Position numbers and translations under genes: made by a program. DNA of 64,000 bases. It comes from an uncultured Chlorobiaceae bacterium. GTDB taxonomy: Bacteria; Bacteroidota; Chlorobiia; Chlorobiales; Chlorobiaceae. The number at the start of each line of letters is the position of its first letter. The first letter of the stretch is position 1. The stretch covers positions 1 through 64,000 of the forward strand of contig CAJAIK010000094.1 of the NCBI GenBank assembly GCA_903939765.1. The letters are read 5' to 3'. The notes beneath the pieces were generated by a model. It saw only the letters and a program-made list of their open reading frames with translations. It had not been told where the DNA came from and searched no databases. Positions 20,871-31,143 of this stretch are shown here, in pieces.

Positions 20871-22139
20871 ATGAGCATGAAGAACCTCGGTGTTACACGA
20901 TTCTTCCATTTCAGAAAAAAGGGCTTACAGCTTCTTGCCCCTTTTTTTGTTGCCATAGCACTCTCTCTTGCAGCCTTTTCAGCCTCGGCCGAACCCTTAC
21001 TCTGCGGTATCGATCGGCTTGAAGCCTCCAAATTCCGGGAGTTCTCCGGCTTGAGGGTCGGGCTTATTACCAATGCGGCAAGCCTCAGCCGAACAGGGGA
21101 GCCAAACTATCTCCTTATGCTGCACGCTGGCGTCAAACTGAAGTTTCTCATGGCTCCGGAGCACGGCTTTTCGGCGGATATTGAAGCTGGAAAAAAAGTT
21201 GGCCGCAGCATGGTTTCGGATACCCTGCAAGTTGTTTCGCTCTACGGAGCTTCCAAAAAACCCGATAGAGGGCAGTTGCGCCAAATCGACCTGCTCGTTT
21301 TTGACCTTCAGGATGTTGGCACACGCTGCTATACCTACATTTCAACCATGAAGAGCGCCATGGAGGCCTGTGAAGAGGCTGCCATACCCTTCATGGTGCT
21401 TGATCGCCCCAATCCGGTTATTCCTCTGCCCCCCCAGGGTTTCATGCTGAAGCCCGGATACGAATCCTTCGTCGGGGCGATCAATATCCCTTTTATCCAC
21501 TCCATGACGGTTGGCGAAATTGCCCTGTTGCTGAAGGAGCGGAGCTTTAAGAAACTGGATCTCAGGGTGATTGCGATGCAGGGGTACGCGCGGCAGAAGT
21601 TTGGCGATGAGTACGATGGGTTCTGTTTCAGGAGCCCTTCACCCAACATCAAAAGTGTTGAGACCGCCATACTCTATCCTGCCACCGTCTTTCTTGAAGC
21701 GACAACCCTCAGCGAAGGGCGGGGTACAGATGCTCCCTTCATGCAGTTCGGCGCACCTTTCATCAAAAGCGGGGAACTGGCTGATGCTCTTGGCAAATAC
21801 CATCTGGCGGGAGTGTCGTTCACCGCCGTCGTTTTTCAGCCCGGTTCAGGAAAGTTCAGCAAGGAGCGCTGCCATGGTTTGAAGCTTTCGCTCACCGACC
21901 GAAAAGCGTTCAGTCCCTTCAGAACGGCCACAGCACTGCTGCTTGAACTTCAGCGCCTCTATCCCGCAGAGATTGGCCTCAACAAAAGAGGGGATTTTTT
22001 TGATCAGCTTGCAGGAACCCCTCTTTTTCGGGAAATGATCAACAAGCAGTTGCCTCTTGAAATGATTATGGCGGAGAGTCGCCGACAAGTTGAACTGTTC
22101 AACAAGAGCCTTCCTTCTCCCCGCCACATCTACCCTTGA
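20871..22139 (+). CDS. DUF1343 (NamZ-like exo-beta-N-acetylmuramidase) protein, exported
   Basis: GLRVGLITNAASLSRTG, MAPEHGFSADIEAGKKV, SLYGASKKPDRGQLRQIDLLVFDLQDVGTRCYTYISTM. The ORF start at 20772 lies within the tRNA, so ATG 20871 is preferred. Confidence 0.88.
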   Translation: MSMKNLGVTRFFHFRKKGLQLLAPFFVAIALSLAAFSASAEPLLCGIDRLEASKFREFSGLRVGLITNAASLSRTGEPNYLLMLHAGVKLKFLMAPEHGFSADIEAGKKVGRSMVSDTLQVVSLYGASKKPDRGQLRQIDLLVFDLQDVGTRCYTYISTMKSAMEACEEAAIPFMVLDRPNPVIPLPPQGFMLKPGYESFVGAINIPFIHSMTVGEIALLLKERSFKKLDLRVIAMQGYARQKFGDEYDGFCFRSPSPNIKSVETAILYPATVFLEATTLSEGRGTDAPFMQFGAPFIKSGELADALGKYHLAGVSFTAVVFQPGSGKFSKERCHGLKLSLTDRKAFSPFRTATALLLELQRLYPAEIGLNKRGDFFDQLAGTPLFREMINKQLPLEMIMAESRRQVELFNKSLPSPRHIYP

Positions 22140-22149
22140 ATCTTGACCG

Positions 22150-23268
22150 TTACCGCGGGATGCAGGTTCTGCCCGGCAGGCCGTTTTTTGAGAGCAGCAC
22201 TTGCCAGAGCTGAATGGAGCGGGCCCGGAAAGAGCCTGAGAAGCTCAAGAGGTAGTAGCACCACATACGGTAAAATTTTTCGCCGTATCGGGATTGCAGC
22301 TTTGGCCACTGTTTTTCAAAGTTTTCATACCATGCCTTGAGCGTCAAAGAGTAGTCATGGGTAAAGACATGCCAGTCTTCGAGTGTAAAGAGCCCTTCGT
22401 AGCTTTTTGTGATCTGGCTGGCGGCGGGAAGCATGGAGTTCGGAAAGATGTACTTGCAGCTCCAGGGGTCACCGTTGGTGCTGGGCTGGTTGATGCCGAT
22501 TGTGTGCAGCAGGGTCAATCCCTCCGGTTTCAGGCAGTTGCTGACCATCCTGAAATAGTTGCGATAATTTTTATGTCCGACATGCTCGAACATGCCGATA
22601 GAATAGATACGGTCGAAAGAACCCTGCATGTTGCGATAGTCGTCTACGGTGATGGTGACCGGCAGGCCTGCGCATTGTTCCTGCGCAATTTTGGCCTGTT
22701 CGGTTGAAACGGTTATGGCTGTTACCGAAACGCCATAGTGTTCAGCCGCAAAGCGGGCTGCTCCGCCCCAGCCGCAACCGATATCGAGCACCTTCATTCC
22801 GGGTTGAAGCTGGAGTTTGTCGAAGACCAGACGCAGTTTCTTCTCCTGCGCTTCATCAAGGCTGTCGGTCTCTTTCCAGTAGCCGCAACTGTAAATCATG
22901 CGTTTATCGAGCATGGTCTCAAAGAGGTCGTTGCCGGTATTGTAATGTTTTTCCCCGACGGTAAATGCCCGTGAAGGATGTTGCAGGTTGATAATTTTGC
23001 CAATCCATTTTCCGATGAGGTTTACCGGGGTAACTACTTTTTCATCAGCTTTTGAACTGAGAAGCCGGAAAAAAAACTCATCAAGGTCAGCGCAGTCCCA
23101 CCATCCATCCATATAGGCCTCACCGAGACCAAGGTTTCCTTCGGTGATGGTACGACGGAAAACGAGCGGCTGATGGATTTGCATGTCCCACCGACGATTG
23201 CCATTGATGCTGATATCTGCCGGCTCAAAGATGCGCTCCAACTGTTTTTTGCAGTAGTTGTTCAACAT
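22150..23268 (-). CDS. Cyclopropane-fatty-acyl-phospholipid synthase family protein (copy 1)
   Basis: 372 aa; VLDIGCGWGGAARFAAEHYGVSVTAITVS, YSIGMFEHVGHKNY. Confidence 0.93.
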   Translation of the reverse strand: MLNNYCKKQLERIFEPADISINGNRRWDMQIHQPLVFRRTITEGNLGLGEAYMDGWWDCADLDEFFFRLLSSKADEKVVTPVNLIGKWIGKIINLQHPSRAFTVGEKHYNTGNDLFETMLDKRMIYSCGYWKETDSLDEAQEKKLRLVFDKLQLQPGMKVLDIGCGWGGAARFAAEHYGVSVTAITVSTEQAKIAQEQCAGLPVTITVDDYRNMQGSFDRIYSIGMFEHVGHKNYRNYFRMVSNCLKPEGLTLLHTIGINQPSTNGDPWSCKYIFPNSMLPAASQITKSYEGLFTLEDWHVFTHDYSLTLKAWYENFEKQWPKLQSRYGEKFYRMWCYYLLSFSGSFRARSIQLWQVLLSKNGLPGRTCIPR

Positions 23269-23298
23269 GTTCTGAGAGTCAGTTTTGTTGGATAAAAA

Positions 23299-24417
23299 CT
23301 ATCGAGGTACCCTGAATCTTCCTTCTATTCCGTGGTGCGAATATAAAAGCTGCCAGAGCTGGACATGCCGTGCCCGGAAAGAGCCTGCAGCACTCAGCAG
23401 ATAGTAGCGCCACATCCTGAAAAACCTTTCATCATAGGATGGCGCAAGTGCGGCTCGATTGTTTTCAATATTGTTGTTCCAGGCTTTCAGCGTGTGATAA
23501 TAGTCATGACCGAAAGAGTGCCAGTCTTCAAGAATCAGCTTTTCTTCAACTGCTTCCGTGATCTGGTTTGCCGATGGCAGCATGGAGTTGGGAAAAATAT
23601 ATTTGCTTGTCCATGAATCGGTATTGCTCCCTGAACGGTTACTTCCAATGGTATGCAAAAGAAAGAGCCCGTCAGGAGCAAGGTGTTTTTGGACAACCTG
23701 AAAGTATTTCTGGTAATTCTTCTGTCCGACATGTTCGAACATACCGATGGAGTAGATGCGATCGTACCTCCCTTTGGTATCGCGGTAATCCGTCAGTTTG
23801 ATCTCAACCGGTAATCCAGAGCAGAGTTCCTTTGCAAGCGTTGCCTGCTGGCTGGAAATTGTCAAGCCTGTAACGGTTACGCCATAGTGTTTGGCGGCAA
23901 ACCTGGCGGCCCCGCCCCATCCGCAACCGATATCAAGCACACTCATTCCCGGCTCCAGCATCAGTTTATCGAAGACGAGGCGCAGTTTCTGCTCCTGCGC
24001 CTCCTCAAGAGTTGATACATTGTTCCAGTAGGCACAACTGTACAGCATACGACGATCGAGCATAGCTGTATAGAGGTCGTTGCCGATATCGTAATGGGTA
24101 CGGCCGACAATGTAAGCCCTTGCCGGGTTTTGAAGATTGATTACCTTCCCGAGTACTCCGTTAAGAAAACGCAGCAGTCCGGAAACTTTTTTGTCGACTC
24201 CAGCCCTCAGTACGCGGTAAAAAAACTCATCAAGCTGGGGACAATCCCACCATCCATCCATGTAGGATTCCCCTGCACCAAGGTGTGCTTCTACAAGAAT
24301 CCGGCGGTAAAAACGGTCATCGTGCACCACAATATCCCACGGAGCGTCGCCTCCCACGGTAATACCGGCATCACCCAGCAGTTGTTCCACCCTGCGTCGG
24401 AAAAAGAAATTCCCCAT
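23299..24417 (-). CDS. Cyclopropane-fatty-acyl-phospholipid synthase family protein (copy 2)
   Basis: 372 aa, colinear with copy 1; VLDIGCGWGGAARFAAKHYGVTVTGLTIS. Confidence 0.93.
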   Translation of the reverse strand: MGNFFFRRRVEQLLGDAGITVGGDAPWDIVVHDDRFYRRILVEAHLGAGESYMDGWWDCPQLDEFFYRVLRAGVDKKVSGLLRFLNGVLGKVINLQNPARAYIVGRTHYDIGNDLYTAMLDRRMLYSCAYWNNVSTLEEAQEQKLRLVFDKLMLEPGMSVLDIGCGWGGAARFAAKHYGVTVTGLTISSQQATLAKELCSGLPVEIKLTDYRDTKGRYDRIYSIGMFEHVGQKNYQKYFQVVQKHLAPDGLFLLHTIGSNRSGSNTDSWTSKYIFPNSMLPSANQITEAVEEKLILEDWHSFGHDYYHTLKAWNNNIENNRAALAPSYDERFFRMWRYYLLSAAGSFRARHVQLWQLLYSHHGIEGRFRVPR

Positions 24418-24652
24418 AGTGCATATCGTTATGGTTTCTGTTCTGAGACGAGAGACCTATTGATATAATGTATGTATTATCAGGGTGTTTGCAAAGTTTC
24501 CTGCATGTTTGACTGCGGCATCAATAACAGGACTTGCAGCCCCGGAAACTGGAAAAAACAGGTTACCAACCCTTTTTTTTGGGTGATGTTGCCCTTACCC
24601 GGAGTTCCGGACGGGAATGGGATGGCAAGAGGGTGAAGAGAGAGGGTGCAAT

Positions 24653-25279
24653 TCAGGCTTCAGGCTCTTCCTTGAGCTTTTTGGATTTTGGTGTGGTGTC
24701 GGATTCTGTTTTTTTTGGACGGCCCCGCTTTTTTGAAGAGCTCTCTTTTTCTATTACAGGATCGGAGTGTTCAGATTCAAGGGATATTTCATCAGATTCC
24801 ACAAGATGCTCGTCGAGATCTTCGTCATGGAGATCAGGTGGAGCCATAAGGTCAAGGTCGTCGCACAGGAGTTCGTCAATGATTTCATCAACCGGTGGTT
24901 GTGATTTTACCCTGGCACCCCGCTTGTTTTTCATGGCTGGTTCAATCAGGGTGACCACTTCATTGATCGAAGAAAAAATATAAAGCTGTTTATCAAGATT
25001 GGTCAGCTTCAGAAGATCCTTGATCTGTTTACAGAGAGAGACGAAAATGGCCAACCCCTGTGACTGGTTCGAGAGTTGGTGAGCAAGCAGCATTGAGCTT
25101 ATCCCGCACGAATCAATGGCTTTTACCTGAGAAAAATCGATAACCAGGTTTTTTGCGTTCTCCTTGTCCACCATTCCTGCAATTGCCAACTTGAAAGCTT
25201 CGCTGTGGCGAAAATCGAAGACATCCTCTTCAATTTTCAGGATGGTTAATTCTTTCCGGGCTGATACTGAGTATTTCAT
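24653..25279 (-). CDS. STAS-domain (anti-sigma factor antagonist-like) protein with acidic/basic C-terminal extension
   Basis: LVIDFSQVKAIDSCGISSMLLAHQLSN STAS motif; tail KKRGRPKKTESD. Confidence 0.82.
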   Translation of the reverse strand: MKYSVSARKELTILKIEEDVFDFRHSEAFKLAIAGMVDKENAKNLVIDFSQVKAIDSCGISSMLLAHQLSNQSQGLAIFVSLCKQIKDLLKLTNLDKQLYIFSSINEVVTLIEPAMKNKRGARVKSQPPVDEIIDELLCDDLDLMAPPDLHDEDLDEHLVESDEISLESEHSDPVIEKESSSKKRGRPKKTESDTTPKSKKLKEEPEA

Positions 25280-25876
25280 GATAAGTCTCTACTTTAATAA
25301 CTGAAACACATTGTCATTCAAGTGTCTAAAGGATTGTTTGGCTGGCAGTGCACTGCGGTATTTACGAGGAATTTACAAAACGCTTCAAATACCGGATACG
25401 TTCAGTAACTGAGGTAAAATAAGCTAAGAGCTAAAACCATTTTAGTCTCCAAATCGTCATTGCACAGACACTATCCGTCAAATGGTAATCAAATAAACCA
25501 CCACTGGCAAAAATATAATTGCTGCCGACTCCGCTGATGCAATGGGCCGCACGCCAGCAGCTTATCGGCGGACATGCCGCATCACCGGAAGCCGTACGAG
25601 AGGGGAGATCACCACTTTATGGTGTTCAGGTGCTGTTGCGCCACAACGCCGCTTGCAGGGCAGGGCAACTCTTTGACAGTTGCCTGGTTCCAATCGGTTT
25701 GCCGTGTAGCGAAGTGGCTTCGCGAGCTGTTTTGATGAAGTTCTTTTGAACCGATGACGATTTCTTTGATACCTTGAATATTTTATAAAAACATTCGTAT
25801 TACTATGTTTTTTTTACATTAATTTGACGCAGGCTTTGTATTGCTCAACCCTGTTCCAAAATATAAAGGAGAGCTG

Positions 25877-26785
25877 ATGAAATTCCCGATACGCAATAAA
25901 GAGAGGCTGTTTGCTTTCGCCTGTTTGTGCATTGTTGTGCTGGCCACATCGTGCACCAATTTGACCGCTGTACAGGAATGGTCAAAGACTTCACTCGAAG
26001 CATCACAGTTTAACGCAATTGTTGCGACCTATGCGGATACTCCGATGAGGCTGAAGCGATATGATGAGCTGCATTTCAAGCAATACAGGAGGCCTACTGA
26101 AAAGCAGAAGGAGATGTTTGCGTTGCGCCAGAAAGTTTATGGCACGAACGCAATTGATCGCCAGATTCAGGCTGAAGCGCTGAAAAAGGTATTGTCTGTT
26201 GTCTCTGATTATATGGGAGCTTTGGCGACACTCTCCGCTGACGGTACAATGGACTACAGCAAAAACGTCAATGCCCTGAATACGGAAATCTGTACCCTGA
26301 ATGCAAAGCTTCACGCAGGTAAAGGGATTTCCACAAGTACGCTTGGTGCTGTTGGCTCGATAGTTCAAATGCTCTTTAAGCCCTACCAGGCAAAGCAGGT
26401 GAAAAATATTGTCGAGCAGGCCAATGCTCCACTTCAAACAATTCTCGCAGGGGAACTCCGACAGATCGTTGACAATGATTTTCAGGATGATTTAAAGGCT
26501 GAAAGTGATAATATTGATTTGTATTACGACGCTCTCCTTATCGATGGCCACCCTTCCGGTGCAGCTCAAGATGCCGTGACGGAGTGGAGAGAGTTGCGTC
26601 GAGAGCAAAATACCGCGCGCTTGCATGCTGTGACGGCCTATCTGAGGGTACTTGACAATATTTCAAAAGGGCATCAAAAACTTTATGACAACAGAAACAA
26701 ACTTGATGACAAAAAGTTAATCAAGGATCTCTACGCTCTTGTTCTTGACCTTCGCAAGCAGATTACCATACTCGCTAAAGCCTGA
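25877..26785 (+). CDS. Predicted lipoprotein of unknown function
   Basis: ORF 25841..26785; preferred ATG 25877 behind aaaggagagctg RBS. Signal peptide with lipobox-like VLATSC; helical mature region. Confidence 0.7.
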   Translation: MKFPIRNKERLFAFACLCIVVLATSCTNLTAVQEWSKTSLEASQFNAIVATYADTPMRLKRYDELHFKQYRRPTEKQKEMFALRQKVYGTNAIDRQIQAEALKKVLSVVSDYMGALATLSADGTMDYSKNVNALNTEICTLNAKLHAGKGISTSTLGAVGSIVQMLFKPYQAKQVKNIVEQANAPLQTILAGELRQIVDNDFQDDLKAESDNIDLYYDALLIDGHPSGAAQDAVTEWRELRREQNTARLHAVTAYLRVLDNISKGHQKLYDNRNKLDDKKLIKDLYALVLDLRKQITILAKA

Positions 26786-26805
26786 TAAAAAAGGAGAGAA
26801 TAAAC

Positions 26806-27213
26806 ATGCCATTACCCTTGACTTCAGATGACGCACGAGCTGTTTCTGATGCGTTACGAGCTGCTGAGCACAGCGTAAAGCATTATATGGATGAAAATTA
26901 TAATCAGGATCAACACAAAATAAGTCGCTCAGAATATGACTCTCTCTACGAATGTTGCCAGACACTTTTGTGTTTATCAAACGATGTAACCACGGCTGCC
27001 GTCGGTCTTTCTCTTGGTGCCTTGGCTGCTCCTGTTGCTGAATTGACTGGTGTCATAGATGAGGCTGAAGAAAAGATCAAAACCCTGATTAAAATTTCCA
27101 GTGTTATGAATTGTGCTTCCGCTCTTGTCAATCTTGCTACTTCTATTATTGACAGGAATTCGGGTGAGATTGTTACCTCACTCAATAAATTGCGCAATGA
27201 GATAAGAGCGTAA
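26806..27213 (+). CDS. Hypothetical protein, probably co-transcribed with preceding lipoprotein
   Basis: 135 aa, RBS-like aaaggagag upstream, 20-bp spacing from previous ORF; central hydrophobic segment TTAAVGLSLGALAAPVAEL. Confidence 0.65.
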   Translation: MPLPLTSDDARAVSDALRAAEHSVKHYMDENYNQDQHKISRSEYDSLYECCQTLLCLSNDVTTAAVGLSLGALAAPVAELTGVIDEAEEKIKTLIKISSVMNCASALVNLATSIIDRNSGEIVTSLNKLRNEIRA

Positions 27214-27425
27214 TACCGGACTGAATTTTTGCAAGTCCACCGGCCAGCCGGATCAACCTCATTGCTGTTCCGCGGTTTATTTACCACTCTTGCACCAGAA
27301 GCAGGCGGAGAGTGTTTATTCACCAGCAGTAAAATATTTTGTTGTAAATAACAATCAGCCCTGTTTATATTGCATTATATTGTAAAAAAACAACGCCTTG
27401 ACACTCGAGTTATTTTAGAAAAAAA

Positions 27426-27842
27426 ATGATAAGTCTTTCTGATATCGCTGTTCTGTTTGTTGACGATGAGGTCGAAATCCTCTGTGCCCTGAAAAGTTGT
27501 TTTCGCAGGGAGCCCTACGTAAAACTGTTTGCAGAATCTGCTGAACAAGCCCTTGCCTTGCTGGAGGAGAGTAGCTGCAAGGCTCCGGTTGTTGTCATTG
27601 CTTCAGATATTCACATGCCGGGTGTGAATGGCATAGAATTGATACAGAGGGTGAAGAGCCGTTTTCCTGATACCATCTGCATGTTGGTCTCTGGAGCCAA
27701 TAATATGCATGAGCTTGTCAAACAAGTTGATCCTGGCCATGTCTTTTCAACGCTCTCAAAACCCATCGATGTGCCGGTTTTCAAAAAAACCATAATTGAC
27801 GCTATCGATTGCTACCACAACGCTAAAACAGGCACCCGGTAA
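27426..27842 (+). CDS. Response regulator receiver-domain protein
   Basis: VLFVDDEVEILCALKSCF, VVVIASDIHMPGVNGIELIQRVK, LSKPIDVP. Confidence 0.88.
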   Translation: MISLSDIAVLFVDDEVEILCALKSCFRREPYVKLFAESAEQALALLEESSCKAPVVVIASDIHMPGVNGIELIQRVKSRFPDTICMLVSGANNMHELVKQVDPGHVFSTLSKPIDVPVFKKTIIDAIDCYHNAKTGTR

Positions 27843-27908
27843 TGTTCGATGCAATGCATCGTCTTAATGCCGAGTGCATTATCTTCTCGTTTTTTTCGCC
27901 GCACCCCG

Positions 27909-30900
27909 TCAAGCACTTGGCACTTTTTGTACCGGAACTGTAAAGATGAACGTTGTCCCACCTTCCGGCAAAGAGACCGCAGAGAGGCTTCCCCTATGTT
28001 TATTGACTATGATGTCATAACAGATGCTTAACCCAAGCCCGGTTCCTTTCCCCGGCTCCTTGGTTGTAAAGAAGGGTTCAAATATTCGGCCTTTCACCGT
28101 TTCAGGGATTCCAGGACCATCATCAGTAATGGAGCAAGAGATGCTCCCTTCGCTTACCCATGTTTTAATCTCAATCTTGCCAGGAGAGCTTCTGTTTTGT
28201 GACTTGATGGCATGGCTGCTGTTGATAATCAGGTTCAGAATCACCTGACTGATTTTGGCCGGATCGCAATAAAGCTGCGGCAGCTCTTCAAGCGTTAAGG
28301 CAATCGTGGCAATATGGTTGTATTCGTGTTTCGCAATGACAAGGGCTTCATTAATTGCCTTGTTGAGATCAAACAGGAATAACTGCTCACTGCCGTTTTT
28401 GAAAGAGTAGCTTCGCATGCTGTGGGTGATGGCCGATATGCGTTCGATGCCATTCTGTAATTTTTCAAGAGCTTCAGGAATACTTTTGAGAAGCTCGTCA
28501 ATGTCAGTCGTTCTCTCTTTTTCACGGAGTAGACCTATCTCTTCGGAAACGGAAGGGAATTGCTCTGCTTTTTCAATGATTTGACGATACTGATCTACAA
28601 ATGCATCAAGATCGTTAAAATCCTCCAGAATAGTGTGCGCATTGAGGGTGATAAAATTGAGCGGGTTATTGATTTCGTGCGCGATTCCTGCGGCAAGCTG
28701 GCCAATCATCTCCATCTTCATTGCTTGCTGAAGCTGAGCAGCAAGCGTCTGTTTTTCTGCCTCAGCAATTTTTTTAGCAACAATATCCCATGTGTGATTG
28801 GCAATCAACTCTATGTATCGAATGTCATTATCATCATACATACTCTGCTTGTTGCCCACTGCCATGATAGCCACAATTTTCCCGTCGCGGTTGACTGGAA
28901 CAACCAGTTCGCGCTTGACTGCAGCATATCCCACCGGCATTCCCTTGCGATGCTTGAGCGCAGGGTAATCATTATGAATAATCGCTCTTTTCTCCCGCAG
29001 GGCATCACCCCATACACCGGCCTGGTTCAACGGATAGTGCTGACCCGTTTCTTCCGCCTTGCACATATTTTCAAAGGTATTGGTCGAGACAGCCTGCAGC
29101 AACAATGAATTTTGATCTTTATCAATAAAAAAGAGAAACCCGATGACGCTCCCCGTCAGCCGTTCCGCTTCATCAAGCGTTGTTACCAGCAACTCCTCTA
29201 TCGAATGCGTATCAGCCATCTGGAGTATGCGTAACCGTAATGCATTAATTTGTTCACTTTTTCTCAGCGCGTCATCCTTTCGCAGCATCTTGATGCCATA
29301 GGCAAGATTGCCCGCAAGTGAAGTGAGCTGTATGGTCTCGGCTGCATTAAAGGCATCTGGCAGTTCAGAATAAATCGTCAATGCCCCAACCACACGATTG
29401 TCGATAGATAAGGGTAAAGCGAGAATAGAAGCATAACCGTTCTTTATTGCCTGAGTGCGCCATAAGGTAAACTGTGGATCGGTCAGGATATGATTCGCAG
29501 CAACTGGTTGGCCGGTACGTATCGCTTTTCCGGCAGGCCCCTGCCCATACTGGTCGTCAGCCCACGATATGGTAGTCGTCTGAAAATAATCACCAATACT
29601 GCCTGCCGAGGCGGCAAGGTGCAAAATTTTTGTCTCATCATCAACGGCAAAGCCAACCCAGGCCATCCGGTAACCATCTGATTCGACGATGATGCGGCAA
29701 ATTTGTTGCAGCAGCTCTCGCTCATCTTCTGCCTGAATCAGAGCTTTGTTGCACCGGTCGCTCACCATGAGGACACGATTCAGGCGGTGAATTTCAGCTT
29801 CAGCTAATTTTCGATCGGTAATATCATGGGTAATGACGTGAATAACTGGCTTTCCATCTATTTCTATCCTGTTACGGTATATCTCGACATCACGAATGGA
29901 GCCGTCCGCCCTCCTGTGTTGCCCTATGACTTTATTGTGTTCTCTGGCCTCCACGGTTTGCAGGCTTTTTTCAATCTCAGCCTGCGAAAGAGTATTGATA
30001 TCGCGGGTGTACATCTGGCGGAGCTGTTCAGCGGACCATCCATACCACGTTACCGCTTCCTGATTGACGTCAAGCACTTTTCCGGTTTCGGGATCAAGAA
30101 TAGCCTGTATGGCAGATTGGCTGTTGAACAATGTTTTGAACCGCTCCTCGCTTTTTTTTAATGCCTCTTCGGTTCGTTTGCGATCAGTGATGTCGATGCC
30201 AACGCCGATAAGAAATGGAGCGCCATCAATCATTATCCTTTTGCCGGTCATGATGCGCCACTCAATACCAGATACTCCTCGAGGCACTACCCTAAATTCT
30301 TCAGTTGTTTCCGTGCCATTCTGTATCACATTCTGCAGTGCCTCAAGAGCACGACTTCGGTCGTCCGGATGGATGGTATCTAACACAATAGTTCCGATCA
30401 TTTCATCTTCTGATACCCCAAAGCTTTTCTTTCGGACTTCATCGTTCCAGGCAACAAACTTTCCATTTGCATCAAGGATATAAAAGCTTCCGGGAATAGC
30501 ATTGATAATCTGCTTATTGAAGAGCCGCTCTTTTTGCAGTAATTGTTCAATATCGCAGATATTCTGAGCAATGATAAGCAACCGGTCGATGTTGCCTTCA
30601 GGAGATTTGTAGGGATAGATGGTACTGCGTGTCAGTTGACCATTACTTTCATCATCAAAGGTGACGGGTCTGACGGTGCGCACGGCCTCTTGCAGCATTT
30701 TCAGACGTACAGTTCCAACATCCGGAGGTAACAAATCGAAAACATTCCGGCCAAAGAACTCTTCCGGAGTTTTATCAAACTGGGAAGCAAAAGCCTGATT
30801 GGCATCAAGAATAGTGCCCGTTGACGAAATAACAAAAACGACATCCGGAAAGGAATGAAACAAGGAAAGAAGTGTGGAGTTACCTTGTTTTCCTTTGATT

Positions 30901-30929
30901 TCAGTGTGTGCAATTATATCGAATGGCAT
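27909..30929 (-). CDS. Multi-PAS, dual-GAF sensor histidine kinase
   Basis: 1006 aa; PAS repeats, GAF segments, MEMIGQLAAGIAHEINNPLNFI H-box and TDDGPGIPETVKGRIFEPFFTTKEPGKGTGLGLSI. Confidence 0.92.
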   Translation of the reverse strand: MPFDIIAHTEIKGKQGNSTLLSLFHSFPDVVFVISSTGTILDANQAFASQFDKTPEEFFGRNVFDLLPPDVGTVRLKMLQEAVRTVRPVTFDDESNGQLTRSTIYPYKSPEGNIDRLLIIAQNICDIEQLLQKERLFNKQIINAIPGSFYILDANGKFVAWNDEVRKKSFGVSEDEMIGTIVLDTIHPDDRSRALEALQNVIQNGTETTEEFRVVPRGVSGIEWRIMTGKRIMIDGAPFLIGVGIDITDRKRTEEALKKSEERFKTLFNSQSAIQAILDPETGKVLDVNQEAVTWYGWSAEQLRQMYTRDINTLSQAEIEKSLQTVEAREHNKVIGQHRRADGSIRDVEIYRNRIEIDGKPVIHVITHDITDRKLAEAEIHRLNRVLMVSDRCNKALIQAEDERELLQQICRIIVESDGYRMAWVGFAVDDETKILHLAASAGSIGDYFQTTTISWADDQYGQGPAGKAIRTGQPVAANHILTDPQFTLWRTQAIKNGYASILALPLSIDNRVVGALTIYSELPDAFNAAETIQLTSLAGNLAYGIKMLRKDDALRKSEQINALRLRILQMADTHSIEELLVTTLDEAERLTGSVIGFLFFIDKDQNSLLLQAVSTNTFENMCKAEETGQHYPLNQAGVWGDALREKRAIIHNDYPALKHRKGMPVGYAAVKRELVVPVNRDGKIVAIMAVGNKQSMYDDNDIRYIELIANHTWDIVAKKIAEAEKQTLAAQLQQAMKMEMIGQLAAGIAHEINNPLNFITLNAHTILEDFNDLDAFVDQYRQIIEKAEQFPSVSEEIGLLREKERTTDIDELLKSIPEALEKLQNGIERISAITHSMRSYSFKNGSEQLFLFDLNKAINEALVIAKHEYNHIATIALTLEELPQLYCDPAKISQVILNLIINSSHAIKSQNRSSPGKIEIKTWVSEGSISCSITDDGPGIPETVKGRIFEPFFTTKEPGKGTGLGLSICYDIIVNKHRGSLSAVSLPEGGTTFIFTVPVQKVPSA

Positions 30930-31143
30930 AAAATACTTTTATGATGACAACTAATTACAGAAATTAATTCACAGGAAACAGGCGGGCACAGATAAAAACC
31001 GTTCCGCATATACTATCAGTCATCTGAGTTGATCGTTCACTCTGGGAAAATCCATACAGGCGCCTACTGGCGCCAAACATCGCTATTATAATGTTTTTTT
31101 GCAAATCCACCGTTTCATCCGTGAGCAGCAGGGGATGAAGTGG

